From: an uncultured Eubacteriales bacterium
Lineage (GTDB): Bacteria > Bacillota > Clostridia > Lachnospirales > Lachnospiraceae
Reading direction: 5' to 3'
NCBI GenBank assembly: GCA_949283695.1
Contig: CASDTX010000046.1
Location: forward strand, 124,001-188,000
DNA length: 64,000 bases
The position numbers and the translations under genes are program-made. Under the pieces are notes generated by a model, which worked only from the letters and a program-made list of their open reading frames with translations, ran no database searches and was not told the origin of the DNA. Positions 7,809-16,594 of this stretch are shown here, in pieces (the first letter of the stretch is position 1; every line of letters starts with the position of its first letter).

Positions 7809-9575
7809 TTGAAGACTTTACTGGAACTGATCACCATCGAGATGGAGGAGGCATTCTTGAAAGCCGGCTACAGTAAGGAGCTGGCGAAAGTGACGCTCTC
7901 CAACCGACCGGACCTGTGCGAGTATCAGTGCAACGGGGCTCTGGCCGGGGCGAAGACATATAAGAAAGCACCGTTTATGATCGCGGAGGACGTAGCGGCT
8001 CATTTAAAGGAAAGTGTGTATTTTGAGTCCGTAGATGTCGTGAAGCCGGGATTTATTAATCTGAAACTGTCCCCGGATAAGGCGGCAGCCTATCTGAATG
8101 AGATGGCGGGCGAGGAGAAGCTGGGCGTGGAGGAAGCGAAGGAGCCGAAGACAATTATCATTGACTACGGCGGACCAAACGTGGCGAAGCCGCTGCATGT
8201 GGGACATCTGCGCTCCGCGATTATCGGCGAGAGCGTGAAGCGCATTGCACGCTACAAAGGGAACCGTGTGATAGGGGATATTCATCTGGGAGACTGGGGA
8301 TACCAGATGGGCCTGATCATTACAGAACTTCAGAAACGGCAGCCGGATCTTCCGTATTTCGATGAGGCTTATGAGGGAGAGTACCCGGAGGAAGCGCCGT
8401 TCACCATTGGGGAGCTGGAAGAGATCTACCCCACTGCCAGCGCTTATGCGAAAGAGAACGAAGAATACCGGGAAAAAGCATTGCATGCGACCTATCTGCT
8501 GCAGAATGGTTACCGGGGATACCGGGCGATTTGGAATCACATCATGAATGTGTCTGTGGCAGACCTTAAGAAGAACTATGAGAAGCTGAACGTGGAGTTT
8601 GATCTGTGGAAAGGGGAGGCAGATGCCCAGAAGTACATCCCGGATATGGTTCAGATGCTGAAAGACCGGGGATTTGCCCGCTATGATGCGGGTGCCCTTG
8701 TGGTGGATGTGCAGGAGGAAACGGACAATAAAGAAGTGCCGCCCTGCATGATTCTGAAATCCGACGGCGCGGCGCTGTATGATACTACAGATCTTGCCAC
8801 TCTTGTGGAGCGGGAGGAGGATTACCGTCCGGATGAGGTGATCTATGTCGTGGATAAGCGCCAGGAGATGCATTTCACACAGGTATTCCGGTGCGCGAAG
8901 AAGACAGGAATCGTGCGCCCGGAGACGGAATTGAAGTTCCTGGGCTTCGGGACAATGAACGGCAAGGACGGAAAGCCGTTTAAGACCCGTGAAGGCGGCG
9001 TGATGCGCCTGGAGAACCTGATCCGGGAGATCAATGAAGAGATGTACAAGAAGATCATGGACAACCGGACCGTGGAAGAAGGGGAAGCGGAGCGCACGGC
9101 TCAGACAGTAGGCCTGGCGGCTATTAAATACGGGGATCTTTCCAACCAGGCTTCCAAGGATTATATCTTCGACGTGGACCGTTTTACCTCCTTTGAGGGA
9201 AATACAGGACCCTATATCCTTTATACGATTGTCAGGATTAAGTCCATCCTCAATAAATATCAGGAGAGCGGGGGAAGTTTGGAAGGGCTTCAGATTCGTC
9301 CGGCAGAAAATGAATATGAGAAGGCACTGATGCTCCGGGTCCTGAAATTCAACGACGTATTCGAGACGGTCTGCGAGGAAGCAGCGCCTCACAAGATCTG
9401 CGCGTATCTTTATGAGGCGGCGAATGAGTTCAATAAGTTCTATCATGAGACGAAGATCCTGTCTGAGGAGGATGAAGAGAAGAAAGCGGGATACATCGCG
9501 CTTCTGCTGCTGACCAGACGGGTGCTGGAGACCTGCATTGACCTGCTTGGGTTTGAGGCTCCGGAGAGGATGTAA
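7809..9575 (+). CDS. argS: Arginine-tRNA ligase
   Basis: Class I aminoacyl-tRNA synthetase that charges tRNA-Arg. The N-terminal Add1 tRNA-recognition domain covers about the first 100 residues. The HIGH signature is HVGH in GPNVAKPLHVGHLRS, and the KMSK loop is replaced by a degenerate segment near GKPFKTREGGVM, which is normal for ArgS. The C-terminal anticodon-binding DALR domain ends the protein. Start choice: AAAGGAG at 7792-7798 is only one base from the GTG at 7800 but ten bases from the TTG at 7809, giving MKTLLELI, so TTG (588 aa) is preferred. A TTGCCC-17-TAGAAT promoter lies upstream, and the AlaX-like editing gene follows after two bases. Confidence 0.93.
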   Translation: MKTLLELITIEMEEAFLKAGYSKELAKVTLSNRPDLCEYQCNGALAGAKTYKKAPFMIAEDVAAHLKESVYFESVDVVKPGFINLKLSPDKAAAYLNEMAGEEKLGVEEAKEPKTIIIDYGGPNVAKPLHVGHLRSAIIGESVKRIARYKGNRVIGDIHLGDWGYQMGLIITELQKRQPDLPYFDEAYEGEYPEEAPFTIGELEEIYPTASAYAKENEEYREKALHATYLLQNGYRGYRAIWNHIMNVSVADLKKNYEKLNVEFDLWKGEADAQKYIPDMVQMLKDRGFARYDAGALVVDVQEETDNKEVPPCMILKSDGAALYDTTDLATLVEREEDYRPDEVIYVVDKRQEMHFTQVFRCAKKTGIVRPETELKFLGFGTMNGKDGKPFKTREGGVMRLENLIREINEEMYKKIMDNRTVEEGEAERTAQTVGLAAIKYGDLSNQASKDYIFDVDRFTSFEGNTGPYILYTIVRIKSILNKYQESGGSLEGLQIRPAENEYEKALMLRVLKFNDVFETVCEEAAPHKICAYLYEAANEFNKFYHETKILSEEDEEKKAGYIALLLLTRRVLETCIDLLGFEAPERM

Positions 9576-9577
9576 CG

Positions 9578-10774
9578 GTGATGACAGAGAAACTTTTTTA
9601 TCAAGACAGTCATCAGAAGGAATTCCAGGCGGCAGTTACTGCCTGCCGCCCCGCGGAGGGGAAGGACGGACTGTATGAGGTGGAACTGGACCGGACAGCA
9701 TTCTTCCCGGAGGGAGGCGGCCAGTACGCGGATACAGGGCGCCTTGGCGGCGTCCGGGTGCTGGATGTGCAGGAGAAGGAAGAACGGATCCTGCATATGA
9801 CAGACGGTGCCCTTCTGCCTGGAACCACGGTGCAGGGATCGATTGACTGGGACGAACGGTTCATGAAGATGCAGCAGCATACAGGAGAGCACATTGTATC
9901 CGGACTGGTCCATGCGGCATTCGGGTACCATAACGTCGGATTTCACCTGGGAAGCGAAGACTGCACCATGGATTTCAATGGTGAGATCACCGCAGAGAAG
10001 CTGACGGAGATTGAGATGGAAGCCAACCGGGCGGTGTGGAAGAATCTGCCTGTGAAGACGCTCTATCCCTCGAAGGAAGAACTGGATGGAATGGAGTACC
10101 GGAGCAAGATTGAGATCCAGGGGCAGGTTCGGATCATTGAGATCCCGGGATATGACTGCTGCGCCTGCTGTGCGCCCCACGTGGAGCGAACCGGTGAGAT
10201 CGGGCTGATTAAGCTGACCAATGTACAGCGCTATAAAGGTGGTGTCCGCGTGACGATGCTCTGCGGCGTGCGTGCACTTCGGGATTATGCGGTCAAGCAG
10301 AGTCAGGCAAAGGAAGTCTCGGCACTGCTCTGTGCGAAGGAAAACGAAACCGCGGAGGCAGTGCGCCGGCTGAAAGAGGAGAACAACGCGCTGAAATACG
10401 CACTGGGGGAGAAGGAGAAGCAGCTGATCCGGCAGAAAGCCCGGCTGATCCCTGCGGGACCTGATCCGGTATGCGTGTTCGCCCGGGATCTGGAAGGGGA
10501 GTCCATGCGCCTGTTCATGAACCTTGTCCTGGAGGAAGGGCACAGACTGTGCGCGGTATTCCATGAGAATGAGGCGGGAAACGCTGGAGACGCGAAGACG
10601 TACCGGTATGTGATCGGAAGCAGGAGTCTCGATGTACGCACTCTGACCAGGGAGTTCAACGGAGAATTCAGCGGCCGGGGCGGCGGGAAGCCGGAGATGA
10701 CGCAGGGAACCGCTGTCGGCAAAGAAGAAGAGATCAGAACATGGATTCTTAAGAAAGCGGGTGAATGTTCATGA
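9578..10774 (+). CDS. Alanyl-tRNA editing protein, AlaX-L type with DHHA1 domain
   Basis: A 398-aa free-standing homologue of the AlaRS editing half, which hydrolyses mischarged Ser- or Gly-tRNA(Ala). The order is an N-terminal OB-like segment with the FPEGGGQYADTG signature, then the zinc-binding editing core with HTGEH and CCACCAPH, a coiled segment around residues 245-285, and a C-terminal DHHA1 domain ending FSGRGGGKPEMTQG. GTG at 9578 or ATG at 9581 could start; both follow GGAGAGG at acceptable distance. It sits two bases behind argS and overlaps the next gene, so the three are probably co-transcribed as a translation-quality unit plus a protease. Confidence 0.88.
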   Translation: MMTEKLFYQDSHQKEFQAAVTACRPAEGKDGLYEVELDRTAFFPEGGGQYADTGRLGGVRVLDVQEKEERILHMTDGALLPGTTVQGSIDWDERFMKMQQHTGEHIVSGLVHAAFGYHNVGFHLGSEDCTMDFNGEITAEKLTEIEMEANRAVWKNLPVKTLYPSKEELDGMEYRSKIEIQGQVRIIEIPGYDCCACCAPHVERTGEIGLIKLTNVQRYKGGVRVTMLCGVRALRDYAVKQSQAKEVSALLCAKENETAEAVRRLKEENNALKYALGEKEKQLIRQKARLIPAGPDPVCVFARDLEGESMRLFMNLVLEEGHRLCAVFHENEAGNAGDAKTYRYVIGSRSLDVRTLTREFNGEFSGRGGGKPEMTQGTAVGKEEEIRTWILKKAGECS

Positions 10775-11697
10775 ACCGAATTCAGAGAAGAAGTCCGTTC
10801 TGGAGCCTGGCGGGACCGTTTCTGGGATATCTTGCGATCCAGTGGACCGTGCAGTTTGCCATCCAGTTTGTGGTCGAACTTCCTTATGTGATGCGCGGCT
10901 ACGCGAAGATGTTCCGGGAAAATCAGACTCCCTCCATGGAAGAGATTCTGAATACCTGCCTGACGGCAATGGAACCGGCGATTGAACTTCTCCTTCAGTA
11001 CCAGGTTGAGATCACCGGGGCGGCTGCTCTGGCGACCCTGATCTTGACAGGCATCCTGTTCCTGTCTGACCGGAAACTGGAGAAAAGATACGGTGTTGTT
11101 CTGCGGGAGAAGCTGCCGCTGTCGAAATACTGGACGATCCTGGTTTTCGGGGCCGCGGGCTGTGTGGCAGCTACGTCGCTGATGACGATGGCCCAGATCG
11201 CGCTGTATGACGCTCAGTATCAGGAAACTGCGGAAGTCCTGTATTCAGCCGGAATACCGATGCAGATTCTGGTGCTGGGGATTGTGGTGCCGCTGGCAGA
11301 GGAGCTGATGTTCCGCGGGATCTTATTTAAACGATACCGGGAGCGCCAGAGATTCTGGTATGCGGCGGTGTGGTCCTCTGTATTCTTTGCGCTCATGCAT
11401 ACGAATACAACCCAGTCGATCTATGCGTTTCTCCTGGGGCTGATGCTGGCATACGTGTATGAGAAGTTTGGCTCTTTCAAAGCGCCGCTTCTTTTGCATA
11501 TGGTGATGAATCTATTTTCTGTGCTGCTGACCGAGCTGGGCGTCTTCCAGTGGCTGATTCTGAATCCCATGCGTATGGCAGCGGCAGCCATTGCGGGCGC
11601 ATTTCTCTGTTCTGCGGCGGTTGTTATGATGCAGAGGCTTGGAGGTCCGGTGCAGGAACCGATCCGCACGGACCAGAGAGGGCCCATGGATCTGTAA
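10771..11697 (+). CDS. CPBP family intramembrane glutamic endopeptidase
   Basis: A 308-aa multi-pass membrane protein of the CAAX/CPBP (Abi) family. Three conserved motifs are present: EELMFRGILFKR (EExxxR), FALMHTN (FxxxH) and HMVMN (HxxxN), which form the active site in Rce1-like proteases. About eight hydrophobic segments are visible. Bacterial members process or protect against peptides and in some cases act in bacteriocin immunity; no substrate is suggested by the neighbours. The ATG at 10771 overlaps the upstream stop (ATGA) and fits GGGTGA as binding site better than the ATG six bases earlier. Confidence 0.87.
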   Translation: MNRIQRRSPFWSLAGPFLGYLAIQWTVQFAIQFVVELPYVMRGYAKMFRENQTPSMEEILNTCLTAMEPAIELLLQYQVEITGAAALATLILTGILFLSDRKLEKRYGVVLREKLPLSKYWTILVFGAAGCVAATSLMTMAQIALYDAQYQETAEVLYSAGIPMQILVLGIVVPLAEELMFRGILFKRYRERQRFWYAAVWSSVFFALMHTNTTQSIYAFLLGLMLAYVYEKFGSFKAPLLLHMVMNLFSVLLTELGVFQWLILNPMRMAAAAIAGAFLCSAAVVMMQRLGGPVQEPIRTDQRGPMDL

Positions 11698-11790
11698 CAG
11701 GAACTGCGGATCGCCGCTGAGCACCAAATGATGTGCCGGCAGGTCAGAAAATTAAGTATGTACGAATAAAAATACAATCTGAAATTGTGT

Positions 11791-11822
11791 ATGGCGGAAG
11801 GGTGAACTTCTGCCATATTTTT
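11791..11822 (+). terminator. Terminator of the argS-alaX-CPBP unit
   Basis: A 10-bp stem (11791-11800 with 11807-11816, one G-T pair) with a six-base loop, followed by ATTTTTATG. Confidence 0.75.
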
Positions 11823-11984
11823 ATGCCTGAAAGTCTCAAAAATCGCGGAAAAACAAGGAAAAACAGATACAAGAATGACGGATAAAACGGAAAACGGAAG
11901 AAACACAAAAACCATAAATTAACAGATAATAAGATAAAAAATAATAAATTATCATATTATCTGACAATTTAAAAAGATTTCCTG

Positions 11985-12013
11985 TTTACAAAGTAGGAAA
12001 AGAGGTGTATAGT
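11985..12013 (+). promoter_or_regulatory. Promoter of gltBD
   Basis: TTTACA (11985-11990), 17-bp spacer, TATAGT (12008-12013), about 35 bases before the gltB start codon. The GAGGAGAG binding site follows directly. Confidence 0.75.
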
Positions 12014-12047
12014 TTTCACATAATTTGCTGATGAGAGGAGAGCAGCC

Positions 12048-15000
12048 ATGAAAAGATCAAATGAAAATTCACACGGACTTTACCGTGAGAGTTTTGAACA
12101 TGATAACTGTGGGATCGGAGCGATCGTAAATATCAAGGGCAGGAAGAGCCACAGCACCGTGGCGGGAGCACTTGAGATCGTGGAACACCTGGAGCACAGA
12201 GCAGGGAAAGACGCAGAAGGAAAGACCGGAGACGGCGTGGGCATCCTGCTGCAGGTTTCTCACAGGTTTTTTGAGAAAGTCTGTAAGCCTCTGGGAATAC
12301 AGATCGGCGGAGAGAGAGATTACGGTGTGGGAATGTTCTTTCTGCCGCAGGATGAACTGAAACGAAACCAGGCTAAGAACATCTTCGAAGTGATCGTTAA
12401 GAAGGAAGGACTGAACTTCCTGGGATGGAGAGAAGTGCCGATTCATCCGGAGACACTGGGCAAGGCTGCGCTGGACTGTATGCCCTGCATTATGCAGGCG
12501 TTCATCGAGCGGCCGAAGAAGATCGAGAAGGGACTGCCCTTCGACCGCAGACTCTATGTGGTGCGCCGGGTGTTCGAGCAGAGCAGCGACGACACTTATG
12601 TGGTCTCGCTTTCCAGCCGTACGATCGTATATAAAGGAATGTTCCTTGTGGGACAGCTGAGACAGTTCTTCGGTGATCTGCAGGATGAGGATTATGAGTC
12701 CGCGATTGCCATGGTGCATTCCAGATTCAGCACGAATACAGCTCCCAGCTGGCAGAGAGCCCATCCGAACCGTTTCATCGTGCACAATGGTGAGATCAAC
12801 ACGATCCGCGGAAATGCGGACAAGATGCGGGCCCGCGAGGAGACGATGGAGGCAGGCTGCCTGAAAGGAGAGCTGCATAAGGTCCTTCCGGCGATCAACA
12901 CATCCGGATCAGACTCTGCCATGCTGGACAATGCTCTGGAATTCATGGTTATGAGCGGTATGGAGCTTCCGCTGGCAGTGATGATTGCCATCCCGGAGCC
13001 GTGGGTGAACAACAGGAGCATGTCTCAGAATAAGAAAGATTTCTATCAATATTATGCGACGATGATGGAGCCGTGGGACGGCCCGGCGTCAATCCTGTTT
13101 TCAGACGGAGATGTGATGGGAGCCGTGCTGGACAGAAACGGACTCCGTCCGTCCAGATACTATATTACAGATGATGATAACCTGATCCTTTCCTCAGAAG
13201 TAGGTGTGCTGGATATTGATCCGGCGAAGATCCTCGTGAAAGAACGTCTTCATCCTGGGAAGATGCTGCTGGTGGATACGGCTGCGGGACGGGTGATCGA
13301 CGACGAGGAACTGAAAGAAAAATATGCAAACGAGGAACCGTATGGAGAGTGGCTGGACAGCAACCTGATCCATCTTCAGGATCTGCCGATCCCGAATAAG
13401 GATATCCCGAAATACACGAAGGATGAATGTACGCGGCTTCAGAAAGCGTTTGGCTACGCATATGAGGATGTGCGGACCTCGATTCTGACCATGGCTAAGA
13501 ACGGGGGAGAGGGCATCGCTGCGATGGGAATTGACACTCCGCTGTCTGTCCTCTCCAAGAAGCGGCAGCCTCTGTTCGGATATTTTAAACAGCTGTTCGC
13601 GCAGGTGACCAATCCGCCCATTGACGCGATCCGTGAGGAGATCGTGACTTCCACTACAATATATATAGGAAGAGACGGAAACCTTCTGGAGAAAAAAGAA
13701 GAAAACTGTAAGATGCTGCGGGTCAACAATCCCATTCTCACCAATACAGATCTTCTGAAGATTAAGAATATGAACGTAGAAGGGTTCAAAGTAGCGGAGA
13801 TTCCGATTACTTATTATAAGAACACGAGTCTTGAAAAGGCCATTGAATACCTGTTCGTTGAGGTGGACCGTGTGATTCGCGAGGGCGCCAACATCCTGAT
13901 CCTGACAGACCGGGAAGTGGATGAGTATCATGTGGCGATTCCGTCCCTTCTGGCCGTATCCGGACTGCAGCAGCATCTGGTGCGGACAAAGAAGAGAACT
14001 TCGGTGGCGATGATCCTGGAAAGCGGCGAGCCCAGAGAGGTGCATCATTTTGCCACGCTTCTCGGATATGGTGCATGTGCCATCAATCCTTACCTGGCGC
14101 ATGAGTCCATCCGGCAGCTGATTGAGTCCAGACTGCTGCACAAGGACTATTATGCAGCGGTGGATGATTACAACAGCGCGGTGATCCACGGAATTATTAA
14201 GATTGCCTCCAAGATGGGAATCTCTACGATCCAGTCTTATCAGGGTGCGAAGATCTTTGAGGCTGTGGGCCTGAAAAAGGAGTTTATCAACCATTATTTT
14301 ACAGACACAGTGAGCCGCGTCGGCGGAATCGGCATCGAGGAGATTGCAGAAGATTATACTGCGTTCCATACTCAGGCGTTTGATCCCCTGGGGCTGGACG
14401 GCGATATGACGCTGGACAGCGTGGGACGGCATAAATATAAGAGCGGGGGCGAGGAACATCTGTATAATCCTCAGACCATCCACATGCTTCAGCAGTCCAC
14501 GAGACGGGGCGACTATGAGATGTTCAAGGAATACACCAAGATGGTGGACGAAGAGGGCGAGAAGATCAACCTGAGAGGACAGCTGGATTTCAACTATCCG
14601 AAGAAGGGAATCTCCATCGATGAGGTAGAGCCGGCGGAGTCCATTGTGAAACGGTTTAAGACCGGAGCTATGTCTTACGGATCGATTTCCAAAGAGGCTC
14701 ACGAGACGCTGGCGATCGCTATGAACCGTCTCCATGGAAAATCCAACTCCGGAGAAGGCGGCGAGGAGATCGAGCGTCTGGATACGGACCGCTGTTCCGC
14801 AATTAAACAGGTGGCGTCCGGAAGGTTTGGCGTGACATCCAGATATCTGGTAAGTGCCCAGGAGATTCAGATCAAGATGGCTCAGGGCGCGAAGCCCGGC
14901 GAGGGCGGACATCTGCCCGGCGGGAAGGTCTACCCCTGGATCGCGAAGACCAGACACTCCACGCCCGGGGTGAGCCTGATTTCGCCGCCGCCGCACCACG

Positions 15001-16580
15001 ATATCTATTCCATCGAGGATCTGGCTCAGCTGATCTACGACTGTAAGAATGCCAACAAGAACGCGAGAATCTCTGTGAAGCTGGTCTCTGAGGCAGGCGT
15101 GGGAACGGTTGCTGCCGGAGTGGCCAAGGCGGGCGCAGGCGTGATCCTGATCTCCGGTTATGACGGAGGCACCGGCGCAGCACCCAGAAGCTCCATCCAG
15201 AACGCGGGCCTTCCCTGGGAGCTTGGACTCTCAGAGACTCATCAGACGCTGATCGAGAACGGGCTGCGCGAGCGGGTGCGCATCGAGACCGACGGCAAGC
15301 TGATGAGCGGACGTGACGTAGCCATCGCAGCGCTTCTCGGGGCGGAGGAATTCGGGTTCGCCACAGCGCCGCTTGTGACAATGGGCTGCGTGATGATGCG
15401 GGTGTGCAACCTGGATACCTGTCCGGTGGGTGTGGCTACGCAGAATCCGGAACTGAGGAAGCGGTTCGCGGGCAAGCCGGAGTATGTGATGAACTTCATG
15501 CTGTTCATCGCACAGGAGTTAAGAGAATATATGGCCAGGCTGGGCGTGCGCACGGTGGACGAACTGGTAGGACGGACAGATCTTCTGAAAGTGAAAGAGA
15601 ATCCTACGTCCAAACGGGCGGCGTCTCTGGATCTGAGCGGCGTGCTTTATAACCCGTATGCAAAGCAGAAGAAGGGCATGATCTTTGATCCGAAGAAGGT
15701 CTATGACTTCGAGCTGGGCAAGACGCTGGATGAGAGAGTATTGGTGAAACAGCTCCTTCCCGCGCTGGAGAAAGGACAGAAGAGAGGGCTGGAAGTCGAT
15801 GTGACGAACACGGACCGTACCTTCGGAACGATCTTCGGCTCTGAGATCACAAGAAGATATCCGGAAGGACTGGAAGAGGACAGCTTTGTGATCAAGTGCA
15901 GGGGAGCAGGCGGACAGAGCTTCGGCGCCTTCATTCCAAAGGGACTGACCCTGGAGCTGACAGGAGACAGCAATGACTATTTCGGCAAAGGACTGTCCGG
16001 CGGCAAACTGGTGGTCTATCCGCCCAGCGGGACGAGATTCGCCTCGGATGAGAATATTATCATCGGAAATGTGGCTTTCTACGGGGCAACCAGCGGAAAG
16101 GCCTACATCAGCGGTGTGGCGGGCGAGCGCTTCTGTGTGCGCAACTCCGGTGTACATGCGGTTGTGGAAGGCGTAGGCGATCATGGGTGTGAGTATATGA
16201 CCGGCGGCTGCGTAGTCGTTCTGGGCCAGGTAGGCAAGAATTTCGCGGCGGGAATGAGCGGCGGTACGGCGTACGTCTTAGATATGGACAGCACGCTGTA
16301 CACGAGAGTGAATAAAGCGATGGTCAAGATCCGCCGTGTGACAGATAAATATGATGTACAGGAATTAAAAGGCATGATTCAAGAGCATGTGTCCTATACC
16401 AACTCCCAGGTAGGCAAGCGGATCCTGGACAATTTCGAAGAATACCTGCCGAAGTTTAAGAAGATTATCCCTGAGGACTATGAGAAAATGATGTCAGCCA
16501 TCATTCAGATGGAAGAGAAGGGTCTGAGCCGGGAGAAGGCGAAGATTGAAGCATTTAATATGGTAAAGCACGGAAAATAA
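12048..16580 (+). CDS. gltB: Glutamate synthase, large (alpha) subunit
   Basis: A 1510-aa full-length GltB that transfers the amide of glutamine to 2-oxoglutarate. A 20-residue propeptide precedes the catalytic Cys21 in HDNCGIGA, as expected for class II amidotransferases after cleavage. The order is amidotransferase (21 to about 420), central domain, FMN/synthase barrel (with GEGGEE and KPGEGGHLPGGKV), and the C-terminal GXGXG beta-helix. The [3Fe-4S] cluster ligands are Cys1114, Cys1120 and Cys1125 in CVMMRVCNLDTC. Works with the beta subunit encoded 14 bases downstream. Its own promoter lies immediately upstream, so nitrogen control at this point is likely. Confidence 0.97.
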   Translation: MKRSNENSHGLYRESFEHDNCGIGAIVNIKGRKSHSTVAGALEIVEHLEHRAGKDAEGKTGDGVGILLQVSHRFFEKVCKPLGIQIGGERDYGVGMFFLPQDELKRNQAKNIFEVIVKKEGLNFLGWREVPIHPETLGKAALDCMPCIMQAFIERPKKIEKGLPFDRRLYVVRRVFEQSSDDTYVVSLSSRTIVYKGMFLVGQLRQFFGDLQDEDYESAIAMVHSRFSTNTAPSWQRAHPNRFIVHNGEINTIRGNADKMRAREETMEAGCLKGELHKVLPAINTSGSDSAMLDNALEFMVMSGMELPLAVMIAIPEPWVNNRSMSQNKKDFYQYYATMMEPWDGPASILFSDGDVMGAVLDRNGLRPSRYYITDDDNLILSSEVGVLDIDPAKILVKERLHPGKMLLVDTAAGRVIDDEELKEKYANEEPYGEWLDSNLIHLQDLPIPNKDIPKYTKDECTRLQKAFGYAYEDVRTSILTMAKNGGEGIAAMGIDTPLSVLSKKRQPLFGYFKQLFAQVTNPPIDAIREEIVTSTTIYIGRDGNLLEKKEENCKMLRVNNPILTNTDLLKIKNMNVEGFKVAEIPITYYKNTSLEKAIEYLFVEVDRVIREGANILILTDREVDEYHVAIPSLLAVSGLQQHLVRTKKRTSVAMILESGEPREVHHFATLLGYGACAINPYLAHESIRQLIESRLLHKDYYAAVDDYNSAVIHGIIKIASKMGISTIQSYQGAKIFEAVGLKKEFINHYFTDTVSRVGGIGIEEIAEDYTAFHTQAFDPLGLDGDMTLDSVGRHKYKSGGEEHLYNPQTIHMLQQSTRRGDYEMFKEYTKMVDEEGEKINLRGQLDFNYPKKGISIDEVEPAESIVKRFKTGAMSYGSISKEAHETLAIAMNRLHGKSNSGEGGEEIERLDTDRCSAIKQVASGRFGVTSRYLVSAQEIQIKMAQGAKPGEGGHLPGGKVYPWIAKTRHSTPGVSLISPPPHHDIYSIEDLAQLIYDCKNANKNARISVKLVSEAGVGTVAAGVAKAGAGVILISGYDGGTGAAPRSSIQNAGLPWELGLSETHQTLIENGLRERVRIETDGKLMSGRDVAIAALLGAEEFGFATAPLVTMGCVMMRVCNLDTCPVGVATQNPELRKRFAGKPEYVMNFMLFIAQELREYMARLGVRTVDELVGRTDLLKVKENPTSKRAASLDLSGVLYNPYAKQKKGMIFDPKKVYDFELGKTLDERVLVKQLLPALEKGQKRGLEVDVTNTDRTFGTIFGSEITRRYPEGLEEDSFVIKCRGAGGQSFGAFIPKGLTLELTGDSNDYFGKGLSGGKLVVYPPSGTRFASDENIIIGNVAFYGATSGKAYISGVAGERFCVRNSGVHAVVEGVGDHGCEYMTGGCVVVLGQVGKNFAAGMSGGTAYVLDMDSTLYTRVNKAMVKIRRVTDKYDVQELKGMIQEHVSYTNSQVGKRILDNFEEYLPKFKKIIPEDYEKMMSAIIQMEEKGLSREKAKIEAFNMVKHGK

Positions 16581-16594
16581 GGAGGCGTTGAGAA

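Larger units (their letters stand above)
11698..12047 (+). other. Intergenic region upstream of gltB
   Basis: 350 bases without a gene. It holds the terminator of the preceding operon, then an AT-rich tract with an 8-bp inverted repeat AGATAATA/TATTATCT (11924-11931 and 11955-11962), then the gltB promoter. The inverted repeat just upstream of the -35 box is a candidate operator for a nitrogen or glutamate regulator, but no known consensus is recognised. Confidence 0.6.
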